Positions 53,399 through 63,100 of a stretch of 64,000 bases of DNA are shown here, piece by piece. Source of the DNA: Flavobacterium collinsii. GTDB taxonomy: Bacteria > Bacteroidota > Bacteroidia > Flavobacteriales > Flavobacteriaceae. The translations under genes were made by a program, and so were the position numbers. Within the stretch, counting starts at the first letter, position 1. Every line of letters starts with the position of its first letter. Under the pieces are notes generated by a model. It worked only from the letters and a program-made list of their open reading frames with translations, searched no databases and was not told the DNA's origin. Where the stretch lies: assembly GCF_902804485.1 (NCBI RefSeq), contig NZ_CADCST010000096.1, positions 24,051 to 88,050 of the forward strand. Direction: 5' to 3'.

Positions 53399-54322
53399 AT
53401 GTCAAAAGAGATAGAAGACCGGATCGACAAAATTCCGGTTGTGCGATCTGTAGTGTACTTTTTCAAGAGAATAAAATTGCCCTGGCTGGAAGGTTTTTCG
53501 TTGTATGATTTGCTTGAAATGTATACGATTGGTATTATTGAAGGAGCATTTTCGTATCATGCGAGCGCTGTTTCGTTCAGCTTTTTTATGGCTTTGTTTC
53601 CTTTTGCGTTATTTATTTTAAACTTGATCCCTTTTATACCTATTGAAGGATTTCAACAGGATTTTTTACAGTTTGTACAGCAAGGCGTTCCTCCAAATAC
53701 ATACGATGCGATCAGCAAAATTATAAGTGATATTTTAAACAATAGTCATTCCGGTTTATTGTCATCAGGTTTTTTGCTTTCGATATTTTTAATGGCGAAT
53801 GGTATTAATGGAATATTGAGTGGTTTTGAGTCTTCGAAACATGTTTTTGACAAGCGTGGTTTTTTAAGCCAGTATTTGGTGGCGCTGGCGATTTCGCTTG
53901 TGATGACCATTATATTGTTTGTAACAGTGGCAACCATTGTTGTTTTTGAGGTCTTTATTCAAAAAACAATCATTCAGGATGTGTTGAGTGATCGTATTCC
54001 GCTGATTATTTTAGGGAGGTATTTGTTTGTTATTTTAATGATTCTGATAACATCTTCAATTTTATTGCGTTATGGTACGAAGCAGTATAATAAAGTGCCT
54101 TTTATAAGCATTGGGTCTGTTTTTACAACCATTTTAATTGTGATATCTTCATTCTTTTTTGGGATTTGGGTTATAAAATTCTCAAAATATAACGAACTTT
54201 ATGGTTCGATTGGTACATTATTAATTCTAATGTTTTACATTTGGATAAACTGTATGATTCTGCTTTTGGGATTTGAATTGAATGCCTCTATCAGAAAATT
54301 AAAACAAAAAAAAAATAAATAA
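53399..54322 (+). CDS. YihY/BrkB-family inner membrane protein
   Basis: 307 residues with six hydrophobic helices. The YihY pattern is clear: an amphipathic N-terminus, FSYHASAVSFSFFMALFPF (first helix), LSSGFLLSIFLMANGINGIL, and the C-terminal pair ending LILMFYIWINCMILLLGFELN. The family is often mislabelled ribonuclease BN; it is a membrane protein of unclear function. It is followed one base later by the DUF2147 gene. Confidence 0.93.
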   Translation: MSKEIEDRIDKIPVVRSVVYFFKRIKLPWLEGFSLYDLLEMYTIGIIEGAFSYHASAVSFSFFMALFPFALFILNLIPFIPIEGFQQDFLQFVQQGVPPNTYDAISKIISDILNNSHSGLLSSGFLLSIFLMANGINGILSGFESSKHVFDKRGFLSQYLVALAISLVMTIILFVTVATIVVFEVFIQKTIIQDVLSDRIPLIILGRYLFVILMILITSSILLRYGTKQYNKVPFISIGSVFTTILIVISSFFFGIWVIKFSKYNELYGSIGTLLILMFYIWINCMILLLGFELNASIRKLKQKKNK

Positions 54323-54323
54323 T

Positions 54324-54755
54324 ATGAAAAATTGGATGTTAACGATTGGTGTTTTTTTTCTAACATTAGGCACAATTCAAGGTCAGGGTGTAATTGGAAA
54401 ATGGAAAACAGTTGATGATGAAACTGGTGAAGCAAAATCAGTTGTAGAGATTTATGAAAAATCAGGTAAAGTGTATGGTAAAATTGTAGAAATACTTCGC
54501 GAAAACCACAAAAAGGACTTATGTACTAAATGTGATGGAGCAGATAAAAACAAGCCAATTCTGGGGATGGTCGTTATCAATGGACTTAAAAAAGACGGTT
54601 CTGAATACAGTGGAGGAACAATCTTGGATCCAACAAACGGGAAAAAATACAAATGTTATATTGCATTAGAATCTGCGGATAAACTTAAACTTCGTGGTTA
54701 TGTTGGTATTTCTATCATGGGAAGAACACAATATTGGAGCAGAGTGAAGAATTAA
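54324..54755 (+). CDS. DUF2147 secreted protein
   Basis: 143 residues with a signal peptide (MKNWMLTIGVFFLTLGTIQG). The DUF2147 core is present: VIGKWKTVDDETGEAKSVVE and a C-terminal GYVGISIMGRTQYWSRV. Two Cys lie in DLCTKCDG. Members may be lipocalin-like periplasmic proteins, function unknown. It starts one base after the YihY gene stop and ends 17 bp before the metallo-beta-lactamase start, so the three are probably co-transcribed. Confidence 0.92.
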   Translation: MKNWMLTIGVFFLTLGTIQGQGVIGKWKTVDDETGEAKSVVEIYEKSGKVYGKIVEILRENHKKDLCTKCDGADKNKPILGMVVINGLKKDGSEYSGGTILDPTNGKKYKCYIALESADKLKLRGYVGISIMGRTQYWSRVKN

Positions 54756-54772
54756 TTTCAAAAAAAAATAAA

Positions 54773-55513
54773 ATGCGAAAATTAGCATTGATTGTTTTAG
54801 TCCTGGCACAGCTATCCAATAGTTTTGCACAATCTAAGAATTCGCCATTACAAATAAGTCATCTTACGGGTGACTTTTATGTTTATAGGACGTTTCATGA
54901 ATATAAAGGAACACAGATTTCGGCAAATGCCATGTATCTTGTTACAGCTAAAGGAGTTGTATTGTTTGATGCTCCCTGGGATAAAACACAGTTTCAGCCT
55001 TTGTTGGATAGTATAAAGACAAGGCATCATAAAGAGGTTATAATGTGTTTTGCTACGCATTCACATGAAGACAGGGCAGGAGGTTTGGAGTTTTACCGAA
55101 AAAAAGGAATCAAAACCTATACAATAAAACTAACAGACGAAATTCTGAAAAAAAACAAAGAAGAAAGAGCGGAATTTGTTATTCCAAATGATACTCTATT
55201 TACGGTAGGTAAATATACTTTTGAGGTTTATTACCCGGGAAAAGGTCATGCGCCTGACAATATTGTAGTTTGGTTTAATAAAGAAAAAGTGCTTTACGGA
55301 GGCTGTTTTATTAAAAGCGCCGAAGCAAAAGATTTAGGTTATCTGGGAGATGCAGACGTGAAAGAATGGCAGAAATCTATTTTGAGAGCGCAGTCGAAAT
55401 TTAAAAACCCAAAATACATTGTTACAGGTCATGACGATTGGAAGGATTTGACCTCTTTAAAGCATACACTCAAACTGACGCAGGAATACAACGGGACTAA
55501 GGTTACTAAGTAG
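54773..55513 (+). CDS. Subclass B1 metallo-beta-lactamase
   Basis: 246 residues from the ATG at 54773, which begins the signal peptide MRKLALIVLVLAQLSNSFAQ; the reading from 54734 overlaps the previous gene and adds 13 residues ahead of it. The full B1 zinc ligand set is present: His96, His98 and Asp100 (THSHEDRAGG), His159 (GKGHAPDNIVVW), Cys178 (VLYGGCFIKS) and His220 (TGHDDW). This dinuclear enzyme should hydrolyse penicillins, cephalosporins and carbapenems in the periplasm. Chromosomal B1 enzymes are known in flavobacteria (JOHN-1, IND types); no transposon, integron or other transfer mark is near it. Kinetics and closest relative cannot be read from sequence. Confidence 0.95.
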   Translation: MRKLALIVLVLAQLSNSFAQSKNSPLQISHLTGDFYVYRTFHEYKGTQISANAMYLVTAKGVVLFDAPWDKTQFQPLLDSIKTRHHKEVIMCFATHSHEDRAGGLEFYRKKGIKTYTIKLTDEILKKNKEERAEFVIPNDTLFTVGKYTFEVYYPGKGHAPDNIVVWFNKEKVLYGGCFIKSAEAKDLGYLGDADVKEWQKSILRAQSKFKNPKYIVTGHDDWKDLTSLKHTLKLTQEYNGTKVTK

Positions 55514-55603
55514 TAATCTGTTTTTGCTGTATCAAAGAGTTACAGTTGTTAAGATTTGGTTTTGGAGCTAAATCGTCATTTATAAATTCTATAAAATATT
55601 TAC

Positions 55604-58054
55604 ATGTTTTTTGTTGAAGTCGTTTTGCCGCTTTCTTTGGTTAAAACTTTTACGTATCGTGTTTCTGAAGCTGAATTTCATTTTATTAAAAAGGGAATGA
55701 GGGTTGCTGTACCATTTGGTAAAAGTAAAATTTATACAGCATTAGTGATTGATTTGCATCAAAACGAACCTGGCTTGTATGAAGCCAAGGAAATTCATGA
55801 GATATTAGATGAGAAACCGATCGCAACCGAAGTTCAGATTAAACACTGGCTTTGGGTAGCGAATTATTATATGTGCGCTATTGGGGATGTGTACCGTGGC
55901 GCTTTCCCAAGTGGATTGTTGTTGGAGAGTGAAACTATTATTTCGTATAAAGTGGATGCAGTAGTGGATCAAAATGAACTTTCGGACGATGAGTTTTTGG
56001 TTTATGAAGCCCTGCAGCAACAAAGTTCTTTAAAGGTTCAGGAGATTATTTCGATGTTAAATAAGAAAAATATTCTTCCTGTTCTTCAAAAAATGATTGC
56101 CAGAAACATTATTGTTTTAGAAGAAGAGATTAAAGAAGGGTACAAGCCAAAACTGGTTCGTTATGTGAAATTGCACGCTAAATACGAATCGGATAATGGT
56201 TTAGGCGAATTGTTGGAGGTTTTAAAAAATGCCAACAAACAAAAGGAAATTGTATTGGCTTATTTTCAGATTATGGCGTCTGAGAAAAAACCGATTACGG
56301 TAAAAAAACTGGTTGAGGTTTCAAATTCAACTTCGGCTGTGGTTAAAGCACTGATTGATAAAGAAATTTTTGAAGAGTATCTTTTGCAGCAAGACAGAGT
56401 TTTGTTTACGGGGCAAACAACAGATCAGCAATTGCTGTTGAGTGAAGCGCAGGGAAAAGCTTTTACTGCTATCAAAGAGAATCTTTTAGAAAAAGAAGTT
56501 TGCCTGCTTCATGGTGTTACCTCAAGCGGAAAAACAGAAATTTATATCAAGCTTATTGAAGAGTATCTTGCAACCGGAAGACAGATTTTGTATTTGTTGC
56601 CGGAAATTGCTTTGACCACACAATTAGTTTCCAGATTAAGGCTTTATTTTGGAGATAAGGTGGCGGTTTTCCATTCTAAATACAGTAATAATGAAAGAGT
56701 AGAGGTTTGGAAGCAGACACTTGAAAATTCGGAGAAAGCTCAAATAGTAATAGGGGCTAGGTCGGCATTGTTTCTGCCTTTTGATAATTTAGGTTTATTG
56801 ATTGTTGATGAAGAGCACGAGCAGACTTTTAAACAGACAGATCCTGCACCGCGTTATCATGCCAGGGATGCAGCAATTGTTTTGGCTAATTTCCATAAGG
56901 CAAAAGTATTGTTAGGTTCGGCGACACCAAGTATTGAAACCTATTTTAATGCACAGGCAGATAAGTACGGTCTGGTGTCACTTACTGAGCGTTATAATAA
57001 TGTTCGAATGCCGGAAATTGTTCTGGTTGATTTGAAAGACAAGCAATTTAGGAAAAGAATGACGGGGCATTTTAGTGATCTTTTAATTGAGGAAATTGCA
57101 GAGGCTTTATCTTTGGGTGAACAGATCATTTTGTTTCAGAACAGACGTGGATATTCACCTATAATAGAATGTATGACTTGTGGTCATGTACCACATTGCC
57201 AGCAGTGCGATGTAAGTCTGACCTTTCATAAACATAAAAATCAGCTGCGTTGTCATTACTGTGGTTACTCTATTGCAAAGCCAACACATTGTCATAGCTG
57301 TTCAAGTATCGATTTGACCACTAAAGGATTTGGTACGGAGCAGATTGAACAGGAACTGGTCACTCTTTTTCCTAAAGCTAAAACCGGACGAATGGATCAG
57401 GATACAACCCGAGGAAAGTATGGTTTTGAAAAAATAATTGATTCTTTTAAAAATCGTGAAATTGATATTTTGGTCGGTACACAAATGCTGGCAAAAGGAC
57501 TGGATTTTGATAATGTAAGTTTGGTCGGAATTATGAATGCGGATAATATGCTGCATCATCCGGATTTCAGAGCTTTTGAACGCAGTTATCAGATGATGAC
57601 GCAAGTCGCGGGAAGAGCCGGAAGATCAGAAAAACAAGGGAAAGTTGTAATTCAAACCTATAATCCAAATCATAACACGATTCAGCAGGTTACCAATCAT
57701 AATTATATAGGTATGTATAAGGAGCAATTGTATGATCGCCAGATTTACAAATACCCACCTTATTTCAGAATTATAAAACTGACTTTAAAGCATCGCGATT
57801 TCGATAAGTTAAAAGAAGGGTCTATGTGGTTGTATCAGGTTTTAAGCCAGAATTTAAATATGCCGGTACTGGGACCTGAAGAACCTGCAATCAGTAGAAT
57901 CAGGAATGAGTATATCAGAACCATTCTGATCAAGATTCCGCAGAACCTGCATTTGGTAAATACTAAAAAAACTATTCAGAAAATGCTGAATAGTTTTGAA
58001 GCTGTGGCTCAGTACAGAGCTATAAAGGTTGTTGCAAACGTTGACTTTTATTAA
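55604..58054 (+). CDS. priA: Primosomal replication restart helicase PriA
   Basis: 816 residues, full length. It reloads the replisome at collapsed forks. N-terminal DNA-binding domain, then SF2 helicase motifs: GVTSSGKTEIYIK (Walker A), LLIVDEEHEQTFK (DEEH), GSATPS, and the zinc-binding Cys cluster between CMTCGHVPHCQQCDVS and CHYCGYSIAKPTHCHSC. Motif VAGRAGR appears near the C-terminus. It ends directly against the stop of the convergent LytTR gene with no spacer. Confidence 0.98.
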   Translation: MFFVEVVLPLSLVKTFTYRVSEAEFHFIKKGMRVAVPFGKSKIYTALVIDLHQNEPGLYEAKEIHEILDEKPIATEVQIKHWLWVANYYMCAIGDVYRGAFPSGLLLESETIISYKVDAVVDQNELSDDEFLVYEALQQQSSLKVQEIISMLNKKNILPVLQKMIARNIIVLEEEIKEGYKPKLVRYVKLHAKYESDNGLGELLEVLKNANKQKEIVLAYFQIMASEKKPITVKKLVEVSNSTSAVVKALIDKEIFEEYLLQQDRVLFTGQTTDQQLLLSEAQGKAFTAIKENLLEKEVCLLHGVTSSGKTEIYIKLIEEYLATGRQILYLLPEIALTTQLVSRLRLYFGDKVAVFHSKYSNNERVEVWKQTLENSEKAQIVIGARSALFLPFDNLGLLIVDEEHEQTFKQTDPAPRYHARDAAIVLANFHKAKVLLGSATPSIETYFNAQADKYGLVSLTERYNNVRMPEIVLVDLKDKQFRKRMTGHFSDLLIEEIAEALSLGEQIILFQNRRGYSPIIECMTCGHVPHCQQCDVSLTFHKHKNQLRCHYCGYSIAKPTHCHSCSSIDLTTKGFGTEQIEQELVTLFPKAKTGRMDQDTTRGKYGFEKIIDSFKNREIDILVGTQMLAKGLDFDNVSLVGIMNADNMLHHPDFRAFERSYQMMTQVAGRAGRSEKQGKVVIQTYNPNHNTIQQVTNHNYIGMYKEQLYDRQIYKYPPYFRIIKLTLKHRDFDKLKEGSMWLYQVLSQNLNMPVLGPEEPAISRIRNEYIRTILIKIPQNLHLVNTKKTIQKMLNSFEAVAQYRAIKVVANVDFY

Positions 58055-58753
58055 TTAAGACGACGTTGATAATGCTTTTACTAAATCTTCTTTTTTGTTT
58101 CGGCTAAGCGGAATTTTGGTAATACCTATCTCGGCAAATTTACTGTTAAAGCGTTCTACTTTATCAATGTTAATAATATAGGACTTATGTACACGAATAA
58201 ATTTTTCTTTTGAAAGGTCATTTTCAAAAGATTTCATAGTCGAAAGTACCAGATTGCTATCGTCTTCGGTAACCACTCTTACATAATCACCAAAAGCTTC
58301 TATCCATTTGATTTTTGCTGTGAATATTTTGAGCTTTTTAAGATTGCTTTTAATGAATATGTGTTCGCCCTCTTCTTCTTTGATATCTTTTTTTAGCAAA
58401 TGCATATCGATGGCTCTTTTTACAGAAGCATTAAAACGATCTACGGCAATAGGTTTCTGAAGGTAATCCGTAGCATCATAGTCAAATGCTTTTAAAGCAT
58501 ATTCTGCTTTAGAAGTAATGAATATAATTTGTGGCTTAGATTTTAGCCCGTCAAGAAAATCAAACCCATTAATAACGGGCATTTCTATATCAAGAAATAT
58601 TAAATCGATATTATTTAGAGAGATACAGCTTTTTGCCTCTATTGCATTAGAAAAATCCCCGATTAAATGCAAACCTGGGTGATTATTAACTAATTTTGCA
58701 ATAATAGTCCTTTGTATAGAACTATCATCTACAACAACACAGTTTAGTTTCAT
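58055..58753 (-). CDS. LytTR-family response regulator
   Basis: 232 residues. Receiver domain (residues 1-118) with Asp9/Asp10, the phospho-acceptor Asp55 in LIFLDIEMP and the Lys in FITSKAEYAL. LytTR DNA-binding domain (about 135-232) with KWIEAFGDYVRVVTEDD and FIRVHKSYIINIDKVERF. No cognate histidine kinase is adjacent. Target genes unknown. Its stop abuts that of priA, so the two transcripts run into each other unless a terminator lies inside a coding region. Confidence 0.95.
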   Translation of the reverse strand: MKLNCVVVDDSSIQRTIIAKLVNNHPGLHLIGDFSNAIEAKSCISLNNIDLIFLDIEMPVINGFDFLDGLKSKPQIIFITSKAEYALKAFDYDATDYLQKPIAVDRFNASVKRAIDMHLLKKDIKEEEGEHIFIKSNLKKLKIFTAKIKWIEAFGDYVRVVTEDDSNLVLSTMKSFENDLSKEKFIRVHKSYIINIDKVERFNSKFAEIGITKIPLSRNKKEDLVKALSTSS

Positions 58754-58869
58754 AACATTAAAATTTAGAATAAATTCAGGATAGCAATAGTAAATGTATT
58801 ATTTTTTTAAGAAAAAAACTAAAATTGGCATGTATTTTTTGTTGTACAACGAATAAAAGTAAAAAAGTG

Positions 58870-58899
58870 TTGGATATTTAAAATTTATGGTTACTTTTG
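58870..58899 (+). promoter_or_regulatory. Consensus Bacteroidota promoter of the rpsF operon
   Basis: TTG (58870-58872), exactly 19 bp, then TACTTTTG (58892-58899), matching the TTG-N19-TAnnTTTG consensus. A start near 58905 gives a leader of about 25 bases to rpsF. Confidence 0.9.
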
Positions 58900-58930
58900 C
58901 ACCCAATTTTAACAAATAAATATTGTATTT

Positions 58931-59272
58931 ATGAATCATTATGAAACTGTTTTCATTTTAAATCCCGTTTTATCTGAGGTTCAGGTGAAGGAAACAGTAA
59001 CGAAATTTGAAGAATTTCTTACTAGTAGAGGAGCTGAAATGGTATCGAAAGAGGATTGGGGTCTGAAAAAAATGGCTTACGAAATCCAAAACAAAAAAAG
59101 TGGTTTTTATCACTTATTCGAATTCAAAGTATCTGGAGAAGTTCTAATTGCTTTTGAAACTGAATTTAGACGTGACGAAAGAGTTATGCGTTTCTTAACT
59201 GTAAGTTTAGATAAACATGCTATTTCATGGGCGGAAAGAAGAAGAGCTAAATTAAAATCTACTAAAGCGTAA
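58931..59272 (+). CDS. rpsF: 30S ribosomal protein S6
   Basis: 113 residues. Starts MNHYETVFILNPVLSEVQV and carries the S6 core KMAYEIQNKKSGFYHLFEF. It binds S18 on the small subunit. First gene of the operon; the rpsR start lies 5 bp after its stop. Confidence 0.98.
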   Translation: MNHYETVFILNPVLSEVQVKETVTKFEEFLTSRGAEMVSKEDWGLKKMAYEIQNKKSGFYHLFEFKVSGEVLIAFETEFRRDERVMRFLTVSLDKHAISWAERRRAKLKSTKA

Positions 59273-59277
59273 TTATT

Positions 59278-59574
59278 ATGTCTACAATCGAGCAATCTGC
59301 AAAAGGAAAAAAAGACGGAGATATCAGATATTTAACGCCTTTAAACATTGAAACAAACAAGACTAAAAAGTATTGCCGTTTCAAAAAATCAGGAATCAAA
59401 TACATCGATTATAAAGATGCTGATTTCTTATTGAAATTCGTGAATGAGCAAGGAAAAATTCTTCCTCGTCGTTTAACTGGAACTTCATTAAAATACCAAA
59501 GAAAAGTTTCTGTAGCTGTAAAAAGAGCTCGTCACTTAGCTTTAATGCCATACGTGGCCGATTTATTAAAATAA
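59278..59574 (+). CDS. rpsR: 30S ribosomal protein S18
   Basis: 98 residues. The S18 core is present: CRFKKSGIKYIDYKDADFL and ILPRRLTGTSLKYQRKVSVA followed by KRARHLALMPYV. Longer than the 75-residue E. coli protein by an N-terminal extension, which is usual in Bacteroidota. It pairs with S6, encoded just before it. Confidence 0.98.
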   Translation: MSTIEQSAKGKKDGDIRYLTPLNIETNKTKKYCRFKKSGIKYIDYKDADFLLKFVNEQGKILPRRLTGTSLKYQRKVSVAVKRARHLALMPYVADLLK

Positions 59575-59592
59575 TTAAAAACTCTAGTCGCT

Positions 59593-59613
59593 GGTTTCTG
59601 TTGAGTCAGAACC
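59593..59613 (+). promoter_or_regulatory. Small hairpin in the rplI leader
   Basis: GGTTTCTG and CAGAACC can pair around TTGAGT with one bulged T, in the 66-bp gap between rpsR and rplI. Might tune rplI expression; evidence is weak. Confidence 0.3.
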
Positions 59614-59640
59614 TAACTTCTAAAATATAAGGACAACAAC

Positions 59641-60081
59641 ATGGAACTTATTTTAAAACAAGACGTACAAAACTTAGGATTTAAAGATGATGTAGTATCT
59701 GTAAAACCTGGTTACGGTCGTAACTTTTTAATTCCTCAAGGTTTTGCTACTTTGGCAACTCCTTCTGCTAAAAAAGTTTTAGCTGAAAATCTAAAACAAA
59801 GAGCACATAAAGAAGCTAAAGTTGTTGCTGATGCAAAAGCATTAGCTGAAACTTTAAAAGCTCTTGAAATTAAACTTACTGCAAAAGCTGGTGGAGAGAA
59901 ACTTTTTGGTTCTATCACTAACATCGACATTGCTGAAGCTTTAGAGAAATCAGGTAACGCTATTGATAGAAAATTCATCACTAGTGGTATCGTAAAACGT
60001 ACTGGAAAATATACAGCTAGCATCCGTTTACACAGAGATGTTATTGTTGAATTAGCATACGAGATTATCGCTGAAAAATAA
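59641..60081 (+). CDS. rplI: 50S ribosomal protein L9
   Basis: 146 residues. N-terminal domain with MELILKQDVQNLGFKDDVVS and VKPGYGRNFLIPQGFA, the long connecting helix (AENLKQRAHKEAKVVADAKA) and C-terminal RNA-binding domain (GGEKLFGSITNIDIAEAL). Third gene of the S6-S18-L9 operon, closed by a terminator. Confidence 0.98.
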   Translation: MELILKQDVQNLGFKDDVVSVKPGYGRNFLIPQGFATLATPSAKKVLAENLKQRAHKEAKVVADAKALAETLKALEIKLTAKAGGEKLFGSITNIDIAEALEKSGNAIDRKFITSGIVKRTGKYTASIRLHRDVIVELAYEIIAEK

Positions 60082-60111
60082 CATTTTGTTAACTTCTTGT
60101 TAATAAAATAT

Positions 60112-60137
60112 AAAAACCACTCCTAGGAGTGGTTTTT
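60112..60137 (+). terminator. Intrinsic terminator of the rpsF-rpsR-rplI operon
   Basis: AACCACTCCTAGGAGTGGTT (60115-60134) is a perfect palindrome; flanking A and T runs lengthen the stem, with T continuing to 60141. Confidence 0.92.
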
Positions 60138-60144
60138 TTTTGCC

Positions 60145-60152
60145 TAATTTTG
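60145..60152 (+). promoter_or_regulatory. -7 box (TAATTTTG) of the TonB receptor gene
   Basis: TAATTTTG matches TAnnTTTG, with a start near 60158. It overlaps the reading from the TTG at 60140, so the ATG at 60182 is the start. The -33 region would fall within the preceding terminator, where no TTG is seen. Confidence 0.6.
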
Positions 60153-60181
60153 AGAGGAATAACACTCTCAAAACCAGGAAA

Positions 60182-63100
60182 ATGAAAAAAATTTTTGCAT
60201 TATTACTAGGTGTGTTTGCCATAACCACTACTATCGGGCAAACCACAACGTCGAGTATTAAGGGGATTATCAAGAGTTCTGCCAACGAGCTCTTGCCTGG
60301 TGCTACTATCTTAGCAATTCATACTCCTACAGGAAGTAAATATTCAGCTGTTTCCAACGAAGACGGAAGGTTTAATATTTTGAACATGAGAATTGGAGGT
60401 CCCTACAAAATTGTAGTGACTTTTGTAGGCTTTCGAAATCACGAATATACTGACTTGAATCTCGATCTGGGGAAACCTTTTAATCTAGACGTTGTTTTGG
60501 AAGATGAAAGCCAGACATTGGAAGAGGTGAAAATCGTTTCTAAGGATAAAGTTTTTAAAAGTGGAAAAACGGGAGCTGAAACTACAATTGGAAAACGGGA
60601 GTTAACAGCTTTGCCTACCATTTCCAGATCGGCAGAAGATTTCACGCGTTTGGAGCCAACTGCAAGCGGGGGATCTTTTGGAGGAAGAAACGATCAGTAT
60701 AACAACTACTCTTTAAATGGTGCGGTATTTAATAATCCGTTTGGACTGGATGCTGCAACACCTGGAGGACAGACAGGATCACAGCCTATTTCGCTTGATG
60801 CTATTGAGCAGATTCAGGTAGCAACAGCTCCTTACGATGTTACTTTGTCGGGTTTTACCGGAGCTTCGGTCAATGCTGTAACCAAGTCGGGTACAAACGA
60901 GTTTCACGGTACGGCCTATGGTTTTTACAGGAATCAGGATTTGACGGGAAGTAAGATAAAAGGAGAAAAAATATTCGTACCCACTTTAGAACAAACCCAG
61001 GCGGGTTTTAGCTTAGGCGCTCCTATTATTAAAGATAAACTGTTTATTTTTGGGAATTTTGAAATCGACAAGCGAAGTGATTTAGGGTCAAATTTCGTTG
61101 CTAATAACAATGACGGTGTGACCGGAATTAATGAATCTAGGGTTTTGGAATCGGATTTAATAGCGGTTTCAAGTGCTTTGGCTAAGTTAGGATATGATAC
61201 AGGGCCTTATCAGGGATTTAAGCACGAATCTAATTCGAATAAAGGAATTATTAAAATTGACTGGAATATCAATGACAATCATAAACTGGCGGTTATTTAT
61301 AATTTTCTAGATGCTTCAAAAGACAAACCGGCACACCCTACAGCTTTGGGTTTCAGAGGACCAAATGCTTCCATTTTGCAGTTTAGAAATGCAGGGTATC
61401 AGATTAACAATAACCTGAGTTCTTTCCTGATTGAATTAAACTCAAAATTCAGTGAATCGGTTTCAAATAAACTGCAGGCCGGATATTCGCATTTTAATGA
61501 CTACAGGGTGCCATTTTCAGTTCCGGCTCCTGTAATTAATATTCAGGATGGAGCGGGTTCTAATTATATTATTGCAGGACATGAACCTTTTTCTATTAAT
61601 AATACTTTAGATCAGAAAGTAATTCAGATTACAAATAATTTGAATTATAACGTGGGTAAACATGCTTTTACTTTTGGAGCTTCTTTTGAAAAGTTTAAGT
61701 TTGCGAACTCCTTTAATCTGGCCGGTTATGACAATTTTGGAAATCCAAACGGATATGCCGGAACCTTTTTTACACCTTATTTTACAACGCAGGACTTTTT
61801 AAATGATGCTGCCAAGCCTTTTGCTACCAGTATTATTGCGCAGAATTTAAAGTATGCTCAGGATGTTTTTGCGACTAAAAGTAATTTTGAGGTGGGAAGT
61901 AATGGAGGATGGAAATTGGCCGAATTGAATGTAGGACAATTGGCATTTTACGCCCAGGACGACATCAGTATTGGAGATGATTTTAAGTTGTCGTTAGGAT
62001 TAAGAATTGACAAGCCCTTGTATTTTAATACTGCCGATTTGATTCAGAAATACATAGATACTGATAATGGCGGAGGCAAAAGAAATAACAATACCGATTA
62101 TTTTAATCCGCAAACGGGTCAGGCTGTTAAGTTAATTTCCACCGATTTACCAAGTGACCGGATTTTATGGTCGCCTAGAGTTGGTTTCAACTGGGATGTT
62201 AATGGCGATGCTACTTCGCAGCTTCGTGGAGGCTCAGGAGTTTTTACCGGAAGAATTCCTTTTGTTTGGTTAGGCAATCAGGTGAGCGGTGCCGACGACA
62301 GCTTTTTCCAGATTATGGATCCGGATTATAAATGGCCACAGGTTTGGAGAACGAGCCTCGGATTTGATCACCGGTTTGAAAGCAATTATATCGTAACAGC
62401 AGATTTGTCTTACAATAGAGATATCAATGCGGTACACGTTCAGAACTGGGGATTAAAAGCACCAACTGGTACATTGGCGGGTGTCGACAACAGGTCTATT
62501 TACCTAGCGGCAGATAAGGGAGCAAACAATGCTTATGTAATGACAAATTCAGATAAGGGGAGCGCTTTTAATGCAACGCTAAAAGTGCAGAAAAACTTCG
62601 AAAATGGTCTTTATGCCAGTGTAGCTTATAATTACCTGAAATCAAAGGATGTGAACTCTATCGAAGCTGAAATTACAGGAGATGCTTTTGCTTTTAATCC
62701 AGCCTTAGGAAATGTAAACAATGATGTGCTTTCGAATTCTAAATACGGAGACAATCACCGTTTTATAGCAGTAGGTTCTAAAAAATGGAAGTATGGAAAA
62801 GACAAATGGGCAACAACGGTTTCTGCTGTTTTTGAATATGCACAGGGAGGACGCTTTAATTATACATACGGAGGAGATATTAACGGGGACGGTTCCAATG
62901 TAAACGATTTAATTTATATCCCTACAACAGCTGAGATAACGCTAATGAACTTTAGTGCAGCGGGAGAAGGGGCTGCTTTTGATCAATTTATCGCTCAGGA
63001 TAAATATATGAAAAACAGAAGAGGTCAGTATGCAGAGCGTTACGGTGCCATATCTCCCTGGAGAGGAAGATGTGATCTGAAGGTACTACAGGATTATAAT

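Noticed and set aside
53399..54322. Ribonuclease BN
   Set aside because: This is a historical misannotation of the YihY family; the protein is a six-helix membrane protein with no nuclease motif.
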